Origin: Pseudomonas aegrilactucae | GTDB lineage: Bacteria; Pseudomonadota; Gammaproteobacteria; Pseudomonadales; Pseudomonadaceae | Assembly: GCF_019168305.1 (NCBI RefSeq) | Contig: NZ_JAHTBI010000052.1 | Location: 1 to 41,052 of the forward strand | Reading direction: 5' to 3' | DNA length: 41,052 nt | Part shown: positions 17,483-28,030 of the stretch, piece after piece | Layout: every line of letters starts with the position of its first letter | Position numbering within the stretch: position 1 is the first letter of the stretch | Made by a program: the position numbers and the translations under genes | The notes under the pieces: generated by a model | Told to the model about the DNA's origin: nothing | Database searches by the model: none | What the model saw: the letters and a program-made list of their open reading frames with translations, nothing else

Positions 17483-18448
17483 TTACCAGGGCAGCGGTTC
17501 ACGCCGGGTCACCCGCACCTGCTGGGCCGGCACCCGCGCATGCCATTGCACCACACCGCGGGCGTGCACCTGGTACTGGCTGCGCAGCACACGAGCGTCC
17601 TGCTCGATCTCCAGCTGCAACAGAAAATGCCCGCTGTTGAGCAGCAACCCCTCACTCAAACGTTCGAACGTCGCATCATCCAGCGCCCCCAGCGCCTGGC
17701 GCAATGCGCCGGCATCGCGGTAGCCATCCGCCGGCCGCGCGCTGACGATGCGCGTCAACAGGGCACGACTCAGCCCCCCTTCGTAGAGTGCCTCGAGCAA
17801 CGGCAGTTGATCGAGCGTCAGCGCGTTGGCATTGAGCCGCCAGCCGGTGGTCTCGGGCAGCGCACACAGCTGCGGGTAGCGCGCCTGGCGCTGCGGGTCG
17901 GGCTGCAGCAGCAGGTTCAGTTCGCTCATGTCGAGCATCAGCTGATTGGCCGCCAGGCGCGGGGGGGCCTGGCGCAGGTAGTGATCATTTTCAGCGCCGT
18001 TCAGGCGCGCCTGGTGATCGCTGTCGATCCAGTCGGCCAGGGCGTGGGTCATCTGCACTGCGGCCATGTCGCCACCGAGCAGGTACTGCAGTTGGCGTTC
18101 GGCTCGCTCGGCGTCGTCGCCGGCCAGGCTGTTGACGTTGAAGCAGGTGTGCAGGTCGCGAATGCGCAAACGGGCCGAACCACCGATAAAGGCATAGGGC
18201 AGCGGCTGCCCGCGCAAGGCTTGCCAGAACAGCGGGCTGGCACGCCAGGCCGGGTCTTGCAGGGCCTGTTCGGCAAACGCCAGTGCGGCCCGCTCCATCG
18301 CCCGCGCCTGCACGCGCTGCTGCACCAGGCGCACCCCGTCGACCTGCGCGCGGCCCTCCTGCACCAGCCAGGCCAGGCCACCGGCGAGCATCGCCAGCAC
18401 CACCAGTACCATCAGCAATGCCGCGCCTTGCTGTCGCTTGCCGCCCAT
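17483..18448 (-). CDS. gspK: Type II secretion minor pseudopilin K, separated from the main operon
   Basis: A 321-residue pseudopilin. The leader MGGKRQQG is followed by AALLMVLVVLAMLAGG; as in other GspK proteins there is no Glu5. The large globular part contains CFNVNSLAGD and ADWIDSDHQARLNGAENDHY, matching the calcium-binding loop region of GspK, then typical QLMLDMSELNLL. It caps the pseudopilus tip with I and J. The start at 18448 is supported by GGTGAGG and by leader length. It is normally between gspJ and gspL but here stands alone, convergent with uxpB (23-base gap) and divergent from tatA. Confidence 0.92.
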   Translation of the reverse strand: MGGKRQQGAALLMVLVVLAMLAGGLAWLVQEGRAQVDGVRLVQQRVQARAMERAALAFAEQALQDPAWRASPLFWQALRGQPLPYAFIGGSARLRIRDLHTCFNVNSLAGDDAERAERQLQYLLGGDMAAVQMTHALADWIDSDHQARLNGAENDHYLRQAPPRLAANQLMLDMSELNLLLQPDPQRQARYPQLCALPETTGWRLNANALTLDQLPLLEALYEGGLSRALLTRIVSARPADGYRDAGALRQALGALDDATFERLSEGLLLNSGHFLLQLEIEQDARVLRSQYQVHARGVVQWHARVPAQQVRVTRREPLPW

Positions 18449-18494
18449 CGTTGCCTCACCTTGTGCCAAAGAGGGGCCAGTCAACACGGCGGAT

Positions 18495-18512
18495 GTTTCA
18501 GGCACATGGCAA
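18495..18512 (-). promoter_or_regulatory. Weak candidate Pho box upstream of gspK
   Basis: On the minus strand TTGCCAT (18512-18506) and CTGAAAC (18501-18495) are spaced by 4 bases, each matching 5 of 7 PhoB positions, 47 bases before the gspK start. No convincing -10 follows. Position favours it; the sequence match alone could be chance. Confidence 0.25.
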
Positions 18513-18521
18513 ACGCGCTCG

Positions 18522-18555
18522 GCGTCACCGTTGCGTCATAAAGCGCAGGCAGGAT
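18522..18555 (+). promoter_or_regulatory. PhoB-type promoter of tatABC
   Basis: GCGTCAC (18522-18528) and GCGTCAT (18533-18539), separated by 4 bases, form one PhoB site (5 of 7 matches each). CAGGAT (18550-18555), 10 bases later, is a weak -10. The tatA ATG follows at 18591. The placement fits the reported phosphate-starvation induction of the P. putida tat-1 cluster. Confidence 0.5.
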
Positions 18556-18590
18556 AAAGCCTTCTTTTTCATAACCTTGGAGTGCTCCAC

Positions 18591-18803
18591 ATGGGCGGTA
18601 TCGGAATCTGGCAACTGGTGATTGTGCTGCTGATCGTGTTCTTGCTGTTCGGCACCAAGCGCCTCAAGGGGCTGGGCTCGGATGTGGGCGAGGCGATCCA
18701 GGGCTTTCGCAAATCCATGGGCAACGGCTCCGAGGCAGAGGCCCAAGACAACCCCGTGCCAGTACAGCAGGTGCAGCAGGCCCACCAGGAGCCGCGTAGC
18801 TGA
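18591..18803 (+). CDS. tatA: Sec-independent (Tat) translocase subunit TatA
   Basis: A 70-residue protein with a short membrane helix ([15 protein letters not shown]), the hinge FGTKRL and an amphipathic helix [17 protein letters not shown]: the complete TatA plan. TatA forms the variable-size pore for folded twin-arginine substrates. TTGGAG lies 10 bases before the ATG at 18591. It overlaps tatB by one base (TGATG). Being next to uxpB, which carries a Tat signal, it corresponds to the phosphate-regulated tat-1 set described in P. putida. Confidence 0.94.
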   Translation: MGGIGIWQLVIVLLIVFLLFGTKRLKGLGSDVGEAIQGFRKSMGNGSEAEAQDNPVPVQQVQQAHQEPRS

Positions 18804-19090
18804 TGTTTGAAATCGGCTTCACCGAGCTGTTGCTGGTGGGCGTGGTGGCGCTGCTGGTGCTCGGCCCCGAACGCCTGCCGGTGGCAATGCGCACCGTTGG
18901 CCGCGGGCTGGGCCAGGCCAGGCGTGCGATGGGCGCGCTGCGCGCCCAGGTCGAGCGCGAGCTGGACACCCAGGCACTGAGCCAGGAACTCGACGCCCAG
19001 CCGCTGCGCCAGCTGGAACAGGAGCTGCGCCAGGGCGTCAGCCTGCACGCGCCGGCCGCACCCTCCCCCACCCATGGACCGTCCTCATGA
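18803..19090 (+). CDS. tatB: Tat translocase subunit TatB
   Basis: A 95-residue protein. The start [26 protein letters not shown] is the TatB signature, with Glu8 in the membrane helix and the GPERLP hinge. A long amphipathic helix rich in Arg, Glu and Gln follows. TatB with TatC forms the twin-arginine receptor. It is shorter than E. coli TatB (171 residues), having only a brief C-terminal tail. It overlaps tatC by four bases (ATGA). Confidence 0.94.
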   Translation: MFEIGFTELLLVGVVALLVLGPERLPVAMRTVGRGLGQARRAMGALRAQVERELDTQALSQELDAQPLRQLEQELRQGVSLHAPAAPSPTHGPSS

Positions 19091-19830
19091 GTGTCGCTGA
19101 AACCGGCATGCCGCTGACCGCCCACCTGACCGACCTGCGTCGGCGCCTGGTGCGCTGCCTGCTGGCGATCGCCCTGGTGTTCCTGGGGCTGTTCCCGTTT
19201 GCCCAGGTGATCTATACCGCCGTGTCCGAGCCGTTGCGGCGTTACCTGCCCGAAGGCGCGAGCATGATCGCCACCAGCGTGACTTCGCCGTTCCTGGCGC
19301 CGTTCAAGCTGACGTTGATGGCCGCGCTGTTCATCGCCATGCCGGTGCTGCTGCACCAGGTGTGGGGGTTCGTGGCGCCGGGCATGTACCGCAGGGAGCG
19401 GCGCATTGCCTTGCCGTTGCTGGTGTCGAGCATCGTGCTGTTCTACGCGGGCATGGCCTTTGCGTTCTTCGTGGTGTTCCCGATGATGTTCGGCTTTTTT
19501 GCCAGCGTGACCCCGGACGGGGTGGCGATGATGACCGATATCAGCCTGTATCTGGACTTCATCCTGGCGTTGTTCCTGGCGTTCGGGCTGGCGTTCGAGA
19601 TACCGGTGGCGACGTTTATCGTGGTGTGGGCGGGGGTCACGGATGTGGCGACATTGCGCAAGAGCCGGCCGTACGTGATCGTCGGCTGCTTTGTGGTGGG
19701 GATGCTGCTGACGCCGCCGGATGTGTTTTCACAGACGCTGCTGGCGGTACCGATGTGGATTCTGTTTGAAGTGGGCTTGCTGGCGTGTGTGGGGGTGCAG
19801 CGCAAGCGGGAAGAAACTGTTGTGGCCTGA
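19087..19830 (+). CDS. tatC: Tat translocase subunit TatC
   Basis: A 247-residue inner-membrane protein with six predicted helices. The N-terminal HLTDLRRRLVRCL, then SVTSPFLAPFKLTLMAALFIAMP, the Pro-containing WGFVAPGMYRRERR, and FEIPVATFIVVWAGV with the conserved glutamate of the signal-peptide site are all present. It recognises the RR motif of substrates. It is the last gene of tatABC and is followed by a REP pair. Confidence 0.96.
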   Translation: MSVAETGMPLTAHLTDLRRRLVRCLLAIALVFLGLFPFAQVIYTAVSEPLRRYLPEGASMIATSVTSPFLAPFKLTLMAALFIAMPVLLHQVWGFVAPGMYRRERRIALPLLVSSIVLFYAGMAFAFFVVFPMMFGFFASVTPDGVAMMTDISLYLDFILALFLAFGLAFEIPVATFIVVWAGVTDVATLRKSRPYVIVGCFVVGMLLTPPDVFSQTLLAVPMWILFEVGLLACVGVQRKREETVVA

Positions 19831-19834
19831 TTGG

Positions 19835-19912
19835 CCCCTTCGCTGGCAAGCCAGCTCCCACAGGGTTTTGCATCGCACATAGAACCCTGTGGGAGCTGGC
19901 TTGCCAGCGAAG
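19835..19912. repeat. Inverted REP pair (BIME-like) after tatC
   Basis: Two REP copies in opposite orientation (19835-19865 and 19885-19912), separated by about 19 bases and each with the GAGCTGGCTTGCCAGC core. The pair can fold as a long cruciform and lies in the gap between convergent tatC and the yqfO-like gene. Sequence spacing matches the 25853-25938 pair. Confidence 0.85.
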
Positions 19913-19928
19913 AGCACAGCCCTGCCAA

Positions 19929-20240
19929 TCAGAAATCAGCGAGCTGCCAGACCTCGTACGCCGGGGTCTGGTAGGGGTGGCTCGCCTTCAGGGCCGCAAC
20001 CACCGGCCCCACCAGCGCATCCTCCACCACCAGCTCGACCCGCCATTCCTCGACCTGCTCGACCACGCCATGCTGCCCGATGAACGGCTGGCTGCCGCTC
20101 AACGGACGGAACTGGCCCTGGCCTAGCACCTGCCACGCACAGCTGTCATAAGCGCCGATGCGTCCGCCACCCGCGGCGAACACAGCGCTCTTGACCTGCT
20201 CCACGTGGCTGGGCGGCACGAAGAAGGCGAGCTTGAACAC
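19929..20240 (-). CDS. YqfO/Nif3-associated CutA-like small protein
   Basis: A 103-residue protein like the inserted domain of Nif3/YqfO proteins, here free-standing. MFKLAFFVPPSHVEQVKSAV, then GRIGAYDSCAW, and the C-terminal HPYQTPAYEVW are the family marks. The fold resembles PII/CutA trimers. No reaction is established. It lies four bases after the purL stop on the same strand, so it is probably co-transcribed with purL. Confidence 0.85.
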   Translation of the reverse strand: MFKLAFFVPPSHVEQVKSAVFAAGGGRIGAYDSCAWQVLGQGQFRPLSGSQPFIGQHGVVEQVEEWRVELVVEDALVGPVVAALKASHPYQTPAYEVWQLADF

Positions 20241-20244
20241 GCCC

Positions 20245-23200
20245 TCAGTTCACCCACGCCCGCGCATTGCGGAACATGCGCATCCAGGCGGCATCTTCGT
20301 TCCAGTCATCCGGGCGCCACGAGTTCTGCACGGCGCGGAACACACGCTCAGGGTGCGGCATCATGATGGTGACGCGACCGTCGCGGCTGGTGAGGCCGGT
20401 GATCCCGCGCGGCGAACCGTTCGGGTTGGCCGGGTAGGTCTCGGTAACCTTGCCGTGGTTGTCGACGAAACGCAGCGCCACGCAACCGGACAGATCGGCT
20501 TCGAGCAGTGCATCTTCGCTGGCGAACTCGGCATGGCCTTCGCCGTGGGCGATGGCGATCGGCATGCGCGAACCGGCCATGCCCTGCAGGAAGATCGAGT
20601 TCGACTCCTGCACCTGCACCATGGCCACCCGCGCCTCGAACTGCTCGGAACGGTTGCGCACGAAGTGCGGCCAGAACTCGCTGCCCGGGATCAGTTCGTG
20701 CAGGTTGGACATCATCTGGCAACCGTTGCACACGCCCAGGGTGAAGCTGTCGGCACGCTCGAAGAAGCCCTGGAAGGCGTCCCGTGCGCGGCTGTTGAAC
20801 AGTGCCGACTTGGCCCAGCCTTCACCGGCGCCCAGCACGTCACCGTACGAGAAGCCGCCACAGGCCACCAGGCCCTTGAACGCATCGAGGTCGACGCGAC
20901 CGGCGAGGATGTCGCTCATGTGCACGTCGATGGCATTGAAGCCGGCACGGTCGAACGCCGCGGCCATTTCCACCTGGCCGTTGACGCCCTGCTCGCGCAG
21001 GACCGCCACCTGCGGGCGCACGCCCTTCTTGATGTACGGCGCGGCGATGTCCTGGTTGACGTCGAAGGCGAGCTTGACGCTCAGGCCCGGGTTGTCTTCC
21101 TCGAGCAGCGCGTCGAACTCCTGAGCGGCGCAGTCGGCGTTGTCACGCAGACGCTGGATCTGGTAGCTGGTCTCGGCCCACTGGCGTTGCAGCAGGCGAC
21201 GGTCGCCCTTGAACAGCACTTCGCCGTTGAGGCTGATGGCCACGTCGGCGCTGTTGACCGGCTTGCCGATCACTGCCACGCAGTCTTCGCCAAGGCCGGC
21301 AGCGCTGAACTGGGCCAGCACGTCCGGGGTAGCGTCCTGGCGCACCTGGATCACCGCACCCAGCTCTTCGTTGAAGAGGATGGCCGCAGCTTTTTCACGC
21401 TTGCCGGTCAGGGTGTCGAGTTCCAGGTTCAGCCCGCAGTGGCCGGCGAACGCCATTTCCAGTGCGGTGGTCAGCAGACCGCCGTCGGAACGGTCGTGGT
21501 AGGCCAGCAGGTGACCGTCGGCGTTCAGGCCCTGGATCACCGCGAAGAAGGCCTTGAGGTCTTCGGCGTCGTCGACGTCCGGTGCCTGGCTGGCCAGCTT
21601 GCCGTGGGTCTGGGCCAGGATCGAGGCACCCATGCGGTTCTGGCCGCGGCCCAGGTCGATCAGGATCAGGTCGGTCTCGCCCTTGTCCATGCGCAGTTGC
21701 GGGGTCAGGGTCTTGCGGATGTCGGTGACCGGGGCAAAGCCGGTCACGATCAGCGACATCGGCGAGGTCACGGTTTTTTCGCGACCTTCATCTTCCCAGC
21801 GGGTTTTCATGGACATCGAGTCCTTGCCCACCGGAATGGTCAGGCCCAGCTCCGGGCACAGTTCCATGCCCACGGCCTTGACGGCGTCGTACAGACGCGC
21901 GTCTTCGCCCGGGTGGCCGGCAGCCGACATCCAGTTGGCCGACAGCTTGATGTCGGACAGTTTTTCGATGCGCGAGGCCGCCATGTTGGTCAGGGTCTCG
22001 CCGATCGCCATGCGCCCGGACGCCTGGGCGTCGAGCAGGGCCAGCGGCGTACGCTCGCCCATGGCCATGGCTTCACCGCTGTACACGTCGAAGCTGGTGG
22101 CGGTGACGGCCACGTCGGCCACCGGTACCTGCCACGGGCCGACCATCTGGTCGCGGGCAACCAGGCCGGTGATGGTGCGGTCACCGATGGTGATCAGGAA
22201 GCTCTTGCTGGCCACGGCCGGGTGGCGCAGCACGCGCTCGACCGAGTCGCTGAGGTCCAGCGCGCTCGGGTCGAAATCATCGCCCAGTTCCGCTTCGCGG
22301 GTCACCGAACGGTGCATGCGCGGGGCCTTGCCCAGCAGCACTTCGAGCGGCATGTCCACCGGGCTGTTGCCGAAGTGGCTGTCGGTCACGGTCAGTTGCG
22401 GCTCGGCCGTGGCCTCGCCGACCACGGCGAACGGGCAGCGCTCGCGTTCGCAGATGGCGCTGAAGCGCTCCAGGTCCTGGGCGTCGACCGCCAGTACGTA
22501 GCGTTCCTGGGATTCGTTGCTCCAGATTTCCAGCGGCGCCATGCCCGGTTCGTCGTTGGGCACGTTGCGCAGCTCGAAGCGACCGCCACGGCCGCCGTCG
22601 TTGACCAGTTCCGGGAAGGCGTTGGACAGGCCGCCTGCGCCGACGTCGTGGATGAACGCGATCGGGTTGGCGTCGCCCAGTTGCCAGCAACGGTCGATGA
22701 CCTCCTGGCAACGGCGTTCCATTTCCGGGTTCTCGCGCTGCACGGAGGCAAAGTCGAGGTCGGCAGAGCTGGCACCGGTGGCCATCGAAGAGGCCGCACC
22801 GCCACCCAGGCCGATCAGCATGGCCGGGCCGCCGAGCACGATCAGCTTGGCGCCGACGGTGATCTCGCCCTTCTGCACATGGCCTTCACGGATGTTGCCC
22901 ATGCCGCCGGCGAGCATGATCGGCTTGTGGTAGCCGCGCACTTCGTCGCCGTGCGGGGTGCTGATCGATTGCTCGAAGGTACGGAAGTAGCCGGTCAGTG
23001 CCGGACGGCCGAATTCGTTGTTGAACGCGGCACCGCCCAGTGGGCCTTCGATCATGATGTCCAGTGCGGTGACGATGCGTTCCGGCTTGCCGTACGGCTT
23101 TTCCCAGGGCTGTTCGAAGCCCGGGATCTGCAGGTTGGACACGGTGAAGCCGGTGAGGCCCGCCTTGGGCTTGGCGCCACGACCGGTGGCACCTTCGTCG

Positions 23201-24144
23201 CGGATCTCGCCGCCGGAGCCGGTGGAGGCCCCCGGGAACGGCGCGATGGCGGTCGGGTGGTTGTGCGTCTCGACCTTCATCAGGATGTGCACCGGCTCCT
23301 GCACCGCGCCGTACTGGCGGGTTTCAGGGTTCGGGAAGAAGCGCCCGGCCACGGAACCGACGATCACCGAGGCGTTGTCCTTGTAAGCGGACAACACGCC
23401 TTCGCTGTGCATCTGGTAGGTGTTCTTGATCATGCCGAACAGGCTTTTTTCCTGGCTCTGGCCGTCAATGTCCCAACTGGCGTTGAAGATCTTGTGGCGG
23501 CAGTGCTCGGAGTTGGCCTGGGCGAACATCATCAGTTCGATGTCGTGCGGGTTGCGCTTGAGCCCCTGGAAGCTGGTGACCAGGTAGTCGATCTCGTCTT
23601 CGGCCAGGGCCAGGCCCAGCTCGACGTTGGCCTTCTCCAGCGCAGCGCGGCCACCACCGAGGATGTCGATGGCGGTCAGCGGCTTGGGCTGGGCGTGGCT
23701 GAACAGACCGGCGGCCTCTTCGAGCTTGCCCAGCACGATCTGGGTCATGCGGTCGTGCAGCAGTTCGGCGACTGCGGCCACATCGGCAGCGCTCAGTTCA
23801 CCGCTGACATAGAAAGCCGTACCACGCTCCAGGCGCTGTACGTTCTCCAGGCCGCAGTTGTGGGCGATGTCGCTGGCCTTGCTGGACCAGGGCGAGATGG
23901 TGCCGAAACGTGGCATGACCAGGAACAGGCGGCCGCTTGGCTCCTGTACCGGTACGCTCGGGCCGTACTTGAGCAGGCGCGCGAGCACGTGCTGTTGGTC
24001 GGCGCTCAGGTCGCCGTCAACCTCGGCGAAATGAGCGAATTCAGCGTACAAACCACTAACAGCGGGGACTTTCTGGCTCAGTTGCTCGAGTAATTTACCG
24101 TGGCGAAAGGCAGAAAGGGCAGGAGCGCCGCGCAGGATCAACAT
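20245..24144 (-). CDS. purL: Phosphoribosylformylglycinamidine synthase (FGAM synthase)
   Basis: A 1299-residue large-form PurL that converts FGAR, glutamine and ATP to FGAM in purine synthesis. The N-terminal PurS-like region starts [14 protein letters not shown]. The tandem AIRS-like synthetase halves carry [18 protein letters not shown] (about residue 290) and later [15 protein letters not shown]. The C-terminal glutaminase domain has GVCNGCQMM with nucleophile Cys1139, and AHGEGHAEF. Length and domain order match gamma-proteobacterial PurL. The start is supported by comparison with the known N-terminus; the ribosome binding site is weak. Confidence 0.98.
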   Translation of the reverse strand: MLILRGAPALSAFRHGKLLEQLSQKVPAVSGLYAEFAHFAEVDGDLSADQQHVLARLLKYGPSVPVQEPSGRLFLVMPRFGTISPWSSKASDIAHNCGLENVQRLERGTAFYVSGELSAADVAAVAELLHDRMTQIVLGKLEEAAGLFSHAQPKPLTAIDILGGGRAALEKANVELGLALAEDEIDYLVTSFQGLKRNPHDIELMMFAQANSEHCRHKIFNASWDIDGQSQEKSLFGMIKNTYQMHSEGVLSAYKDNASVIVGSVAGRFFPNPETRQYGAVQEPVHILMKVETHNHPTAIAPFPGASTGSGGEIRDEGATGRGAKPKAGLTGFTVSNLQIPGFEQPWEKPYGKPERIVTALDIMIEGPLGGAAFNNEFGRPALTGYFRTFEQSISTPHGDEVRGYHKPIMLAGGMGNIREGHVQKGEITVGAKLIVLGGPAMLIGLGGGAASSMATGASSADLDFASVQRENPEMERRCQEVIDRCWQLGDANPIAFIHDVGAGGLSNAFPELVNDGGRGGRFELRNVPNDEPGMAPLEIWSNESQERYVLAVDAQDLERFSAICERERCPFAVVGEATAEPQLTVTDSHFGNSPVDMPLEVLLGKAPRMHRSVTREAELGDDFDPSALDLSDSVERVLRHPAVASKSFLITIGDRTITGLVARDQMVGPWQVPVADVAVTATSFDVYSGEAMAMGERTPLALLDAQASGRMAIGETLTNMAASRIEKLSDIKLSANWMSAAGHPGEDARLYDAVKAVGMELCPELGLTIPVGKDSMSMKTRWEDEGREKTVTSPMSLIVTGFAPVTDIRKTLTPQLRMDKGETDLILIDLGRGQNRMGASILAQTHGKLASQAPDVDDAEDLKAFFAVIQGLNADGHLLAYHDRSDGGLLTTALEMAFAGHCGLNLELDTLTGKREKAAAILFNEELGAVIQVRQDATPDVLAQFSAAGLGEDCVAVIGKPVNSADVAISLNGEVLFKGDRRLLQRQWAETSYQIQRLRDNADCAAQEFDALLEEDNPGLSVKLAFDVNQDIAAPYIKKGVRPQVAVLREQGVNGQVEMAAAFDRAGFNAIDVHMSDILAGRVDLDAFKGLVACGGFSYGDVLGAGEGWAKSALFNSRARDAFQGFFERADSFTLGVCNGCQMMSNLHELIPGSEFWPHFVRNRSEQFEARVAMVQVQESNSIFLQGMAGSRMPIAIAHGEGHAEFASEDALLEADLSGCVALRFVDNHGKVTETYPANPNGSPRGITGLTSRDGRVTIMMPHPERVFRAVQNSWRPDDWNEDAAWMRMFRNARAWVN

Positions 24145-24187
24145 CGTCGGGACAGCCTCAGGAAGGGGGTGTGCTTAGAGGCCGTGC

Positions 24188-24193
24188 ATTCTA
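24188..24193 (-). promoter_or_regulatory. Candidate -10 element for purL
   Basis: TAGAAT on the minus strand, 44 bases before the purL start. No good -35 is seen at 16-18 bases spacing. The 236-base divergent region 24145-24380 otherwise holds only the candidate mltF promoter. Confidence 0.4.
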
Positions 24194-24320
24194 GCCTAAA
24201 CCGCCGCCGACAGCACCCGAAACCCAGCATCGCCGACAGGCCGAATGTCGGCCGGCCGGCAAGAGTGCTTCAGAACATGACAAAAACCCGCCTCACCGCC
24301 GTTTTTCGGGGGTGTGCTAG

Positions 24321-25841
<1,521 letters not shown>

Positions 25842-25852
25842 ACCGCAGCGCG

Positions 25853-25938
25853 CCCTTCGCTGGCAAGCCAGCTCCCACAGGGATTGCACCAGCCCTGAGA
25901 GCAGCGCTGTACCTGTGGGAGCTGGCTTGCCAGCGAAG
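25853..25938. repeat. Inverted REP pair (BIME-like) between mltF and tadA
   Basis: Two oppositely oriented REP copies (25853-25882 and 25912-25938), 29 bases apart, in the gap between convergent mltF and tadA. Same core as the other copies. Confidence 0.85.
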
Positions 25939-25949
25939 AGGCCCTCGAG

Positions 25950-26432
25950 TCAGCCCTTGGCCCTGCGTGCCCTGAAGAACTCGGTCAGGATCGCCCCGCA
26001 CTCCTCGGCCAGCACCCCGCCCTCGAACAGCACCCGGTGGTTGAGAAACCCCTGGGTAAAGAACTGACCCTGGCTCTGAACAATCCCGGCCTTGGGCTCC
26101 AGCGCGCCATACACCACCCGGCTGACCCGCGAATGCACGATCAGCCCGGCACACATGCTGCACGGCTCCAGCGTCACGTACAGCGTGCTGCCCGGCAGCC
26201 GGTAGTTGCTGGCCGCCTGCGCCGCCGCGCGAATGGCCACCATCTCGGCATGCGCACTCGGGTCGCTACCGCTGATCGGGCAATTGAAGCCCTGGCCGAT
26301 CACCTCGCCGTGCTGCACCAGCACCGCACCCACCGGCACCTCGCCCAGCGCCGCCCCTTGCGCCGCCAGCTCCAGCGCCAGGCGCATGAAATCCTGATCG
26401 CGGCTGCGATCGATGATCTGTGGCTGACGCAT
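25950..26432 (-). CDS. tadA: tRNA-specific adenosine-34 deaminase
   Basis: A 160-residue zinc deaminase that converts A34 of tRNA-Arg(ACG) to inosine. The deaminase motif is complete: HAE at residues 61-63 (zinc His and proton-shuttle Glu) and PCSMC with Cys91 and Cys94. VPVGAVLV precedes it, and the substrate-binding C-terminal helix ends FFRARRAKG. It overlaps the cumA stop by one base (TGATG). In P. putida the gene after cumA has been called cumB; its sequence is that of TadA. Confidence 0.95.
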   Translation of the reverse strand: MRQPQIIDRSRDQDFMRLALELAAQGAALGEVPVGAVLVQHGEVIGQGFNCPISGSDPSAHAEMVAIRAAAQAASNYRLPGSTLYVTLEPCSMCAGLIVHSRVSRVVYGALEPKAGIVQSQGQFFTQGFLNHRVLFEGGVLAEECGAILTEFFRARRAKG

Positions 26433-27814
26433 CAGGCCACCTCGATCGCGGCCATCAGGCCGGTTTCCATGTGGTCGATCACATGGCAGTGGAACATCCA
26501 GGTACCCGGGTTATCGGCCACCAGCGCCACCTGCGCCCGCTCGTTCTTGCCCAGCAGGTAGGTGTCGGTGAAGTACTGCTCCGGGATCTTGTGGCGGTTG
26601 GAACTGAGCACCTTGAAGCTCATGCCGTGCAAATGGATCGGGTGCTGGTACTGGGTCATGTTCCTCAGTTCGAAGATGTAGCTCTTGCCCTTCTTCAGGG
26701 TCGCGATCGGCCGGTCGGAGCAGGTCTTGTCGGTAATGTCCCAGGCCTGCCCGTTGATCTGCCACAGGCTCGGCGGCTTGCCGTTCTCGGTATTTACCGA
26801 CACCGACCCCACCCATTCGAAATTGAAGTTGAGCTTCTCGGCATTGGCCAGGTCCGGCTCGGCAATCGGGTTGGCCGGCAACGCCGGCGGCCAGTCACCC
26901 GGCGCCTCGCTGCTGGCCACCGAACGCAGGGTGCCCAGGCGCACCGGGCCGTCACGCAGGGACAGCTCTTCGCCGGCCGCCGGCATCCTGATCGCCAGGC
27001 AGATGCGCATGCCCGGCCCCAGCCAGTAATCCTTGCCCAGCGGGCGCGGCGTGATCGGGTTGCCGTCCAGCGCGTAGAGGCGCGCCTCGAAGTTGCCCTT
27101 GAGGTTGATGCGGTAAGTCAGGGTGTTGTCCAGGTTCAGCAGGCGCACGCGCACGATCTGCCCGGCGGGCATTTCCACCACGGCGTCGGGCTGGCCGTTG
27201 ATGGTGATAAGGCGCCCCGCCGTGCCGCCACGGGCGGCTTCACGCGGGATGCTGAAGTCGACGAAGTCGCCCTGCTCGTCCACGTGCCAGTTCTTCAGGC
27301 TCAGCGTGCGCTCGTGCCTGAAGCCGGTGGGTTCGCGCTCCTCGACGATCAGCGGGCCGACCAGGCCGCGACCCAGCTCTTCGCTGCTGTTCACGTGGGG
27401 GTGGTACCAGTAGCTGCCGGCATCCGGCACACGGAACCTGTAGTCGAAATACTCGCCCGGCAGCACCGGCAGTTGCGAAACATACGGCACGCCATCCATT
27501 TCCAGCGGCAGGCGGATACCGTGCCAATGAATGGTGGTGGCCACCGGCAGGCGGTTGATGAAGCGCACCCGCAGCCACTGGCCCTGGCGCACGCGCAGCT
27601 CGGTGCCCGGGGCCGAGGGACCGAACGCCCAGGCCTGGGTCTTGTGCCCGGCCACCAGCTCGACGTCCAGGGGCGCCGCGATCAGTTCGTAGTCGTGCCC
27701 GGCCTGCTCGTCTTCGACTTTACCCAGCCAGTAACGTGCGGCGCCCCCGGCGCCCAGGCCCACCACCACCAGGCCAGTCAGCCCCTTGAGCATTTGTCGA
27801 CGGGTAAAGGACAT
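26432..27814 (-). CDS. cumA: CumA-type multicopper oxidase, Tat-exported
   Basis: A 460-residue three-domain copper oxidase. A Tat signal (SFTRRQMLKGL) precedes the cupredoxin domains. The four copper-binding motifs are present: HWHG (96-99), YHPH (137-140), HPIHLHG (391-397) and FHCHVIDHMETGLM (441-454), the last with the type 1 copper ligands and axial Met. In P. putida GB-1 cumA was linked to Mn(II) oxidation, though later work found other oxidases important, so the true substrate is open. The start at 27814 was chosen because GAGG is 11 bases upstream; a GTG four codons earlier would sit on that site. It is coupled to tadA. Confidence 0.9.
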   Translation of the reverse strand: MSFTRRQMLKGLTGLVVVGLGAGGAARYWLGKVEDEQAGHDYELIAAPLDVELVAGHKTQAWAFGPSAPGTELRVRQGQWLRVRFINRLPVATTIHWHGIRLPLEMDGVPYVSQLPVLPGEYFDYRFRVPDAGSYWYHPHVNSSEELGRGLVGPLIVEEREPTGFRHERTLSLKNWHVDEQGDFVDFSIPREAARGGTAGRLITINGQPDAVVEMPAGQIVRVRLLNLDNTLTYRINLKGNFEARLYALDGNPITPRPLGKDYWLGPGMRICLAIRMPAAGEELSLRDGPVRLGTLRSVASSEAPGDWPPALPANPIAEPDLANAEKLNFNFEWVGSVSVNTENGKPPSLWQINGQAWDITDKTCSDRPIATLKKGKSYIFELRNMTQYQHPIHLHGMSFKVLSSNRHKIPEQYFTDTYLLGKNERAQVALVADNPGTWMFHCHVIDHMETGLMAAIEVA

Positions 27815-27847
27815 CGGAACAGGCACCTCGTATCGCGAAAACAGCCT

Positions 27848-27868
27848 GCCAGCCGTGACCGGGCTGGC
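27848..27868. other. Inverted repeat in the cumA upstream region
   Basis: GCCAGCC and GGCTGGC form a perfect 7-bp inverted repeat with a 7-base centre, 34 bases before the cumA start. It could be an operator or a 5'-leader stem-loop. The rest of 27815-28030 shows no other clear element apart from the leader of the first toxin gene. Confidence 0.4.
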
Positions 27869-27967
27869 GGTGAAGGGCGAATACGATACACCTGCATTTG
27901 CGAAACTTTAAGTGAAGAGTTGCCTGGGCCATGGCACGCGATGCCGCCCCGGCGCCACAGCAGTATC

Positions 27968-28030
27968 TACCGCACCTGCACCGCGGGCCCGGCTCATCCT
28001 CGCGTTGCCCTAGACCAAGGAAGAGCAGCC
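27968..28030 (+). repeat. Leader of first toxin-like gene, duplicated at 30996-31059
   Basis: Starts with TACCGCACCTGC and continues with a related GC-rich stretch containing GCCCGGC, then AGGAAGAG before the ATG. The leader of the second gene (30996-31059) begins with the same 12 bases at nearly the same distance from its ATG (63 versus 64 bases). The tandem duplication therefore included the leader. Confidence 0.6.

Noticed and set aside
20158..24093. A very long open frame on the plus strand opposite purL (over 1300 codons).
   Set aside because: Its translation is His/Arg/Gln/Val-rich, has no recognisable motif, and mirrors purL codon use. It is the usual antisense shadow in GC-rich DNA.
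26420..28030. Extension of the first toxin frame upstream through cumA on the opposite strand.
   Set aside because: The extension is the antisense of cumA. The real start at 28031 has a good ribosome binding site and matches the start of the paralogue.
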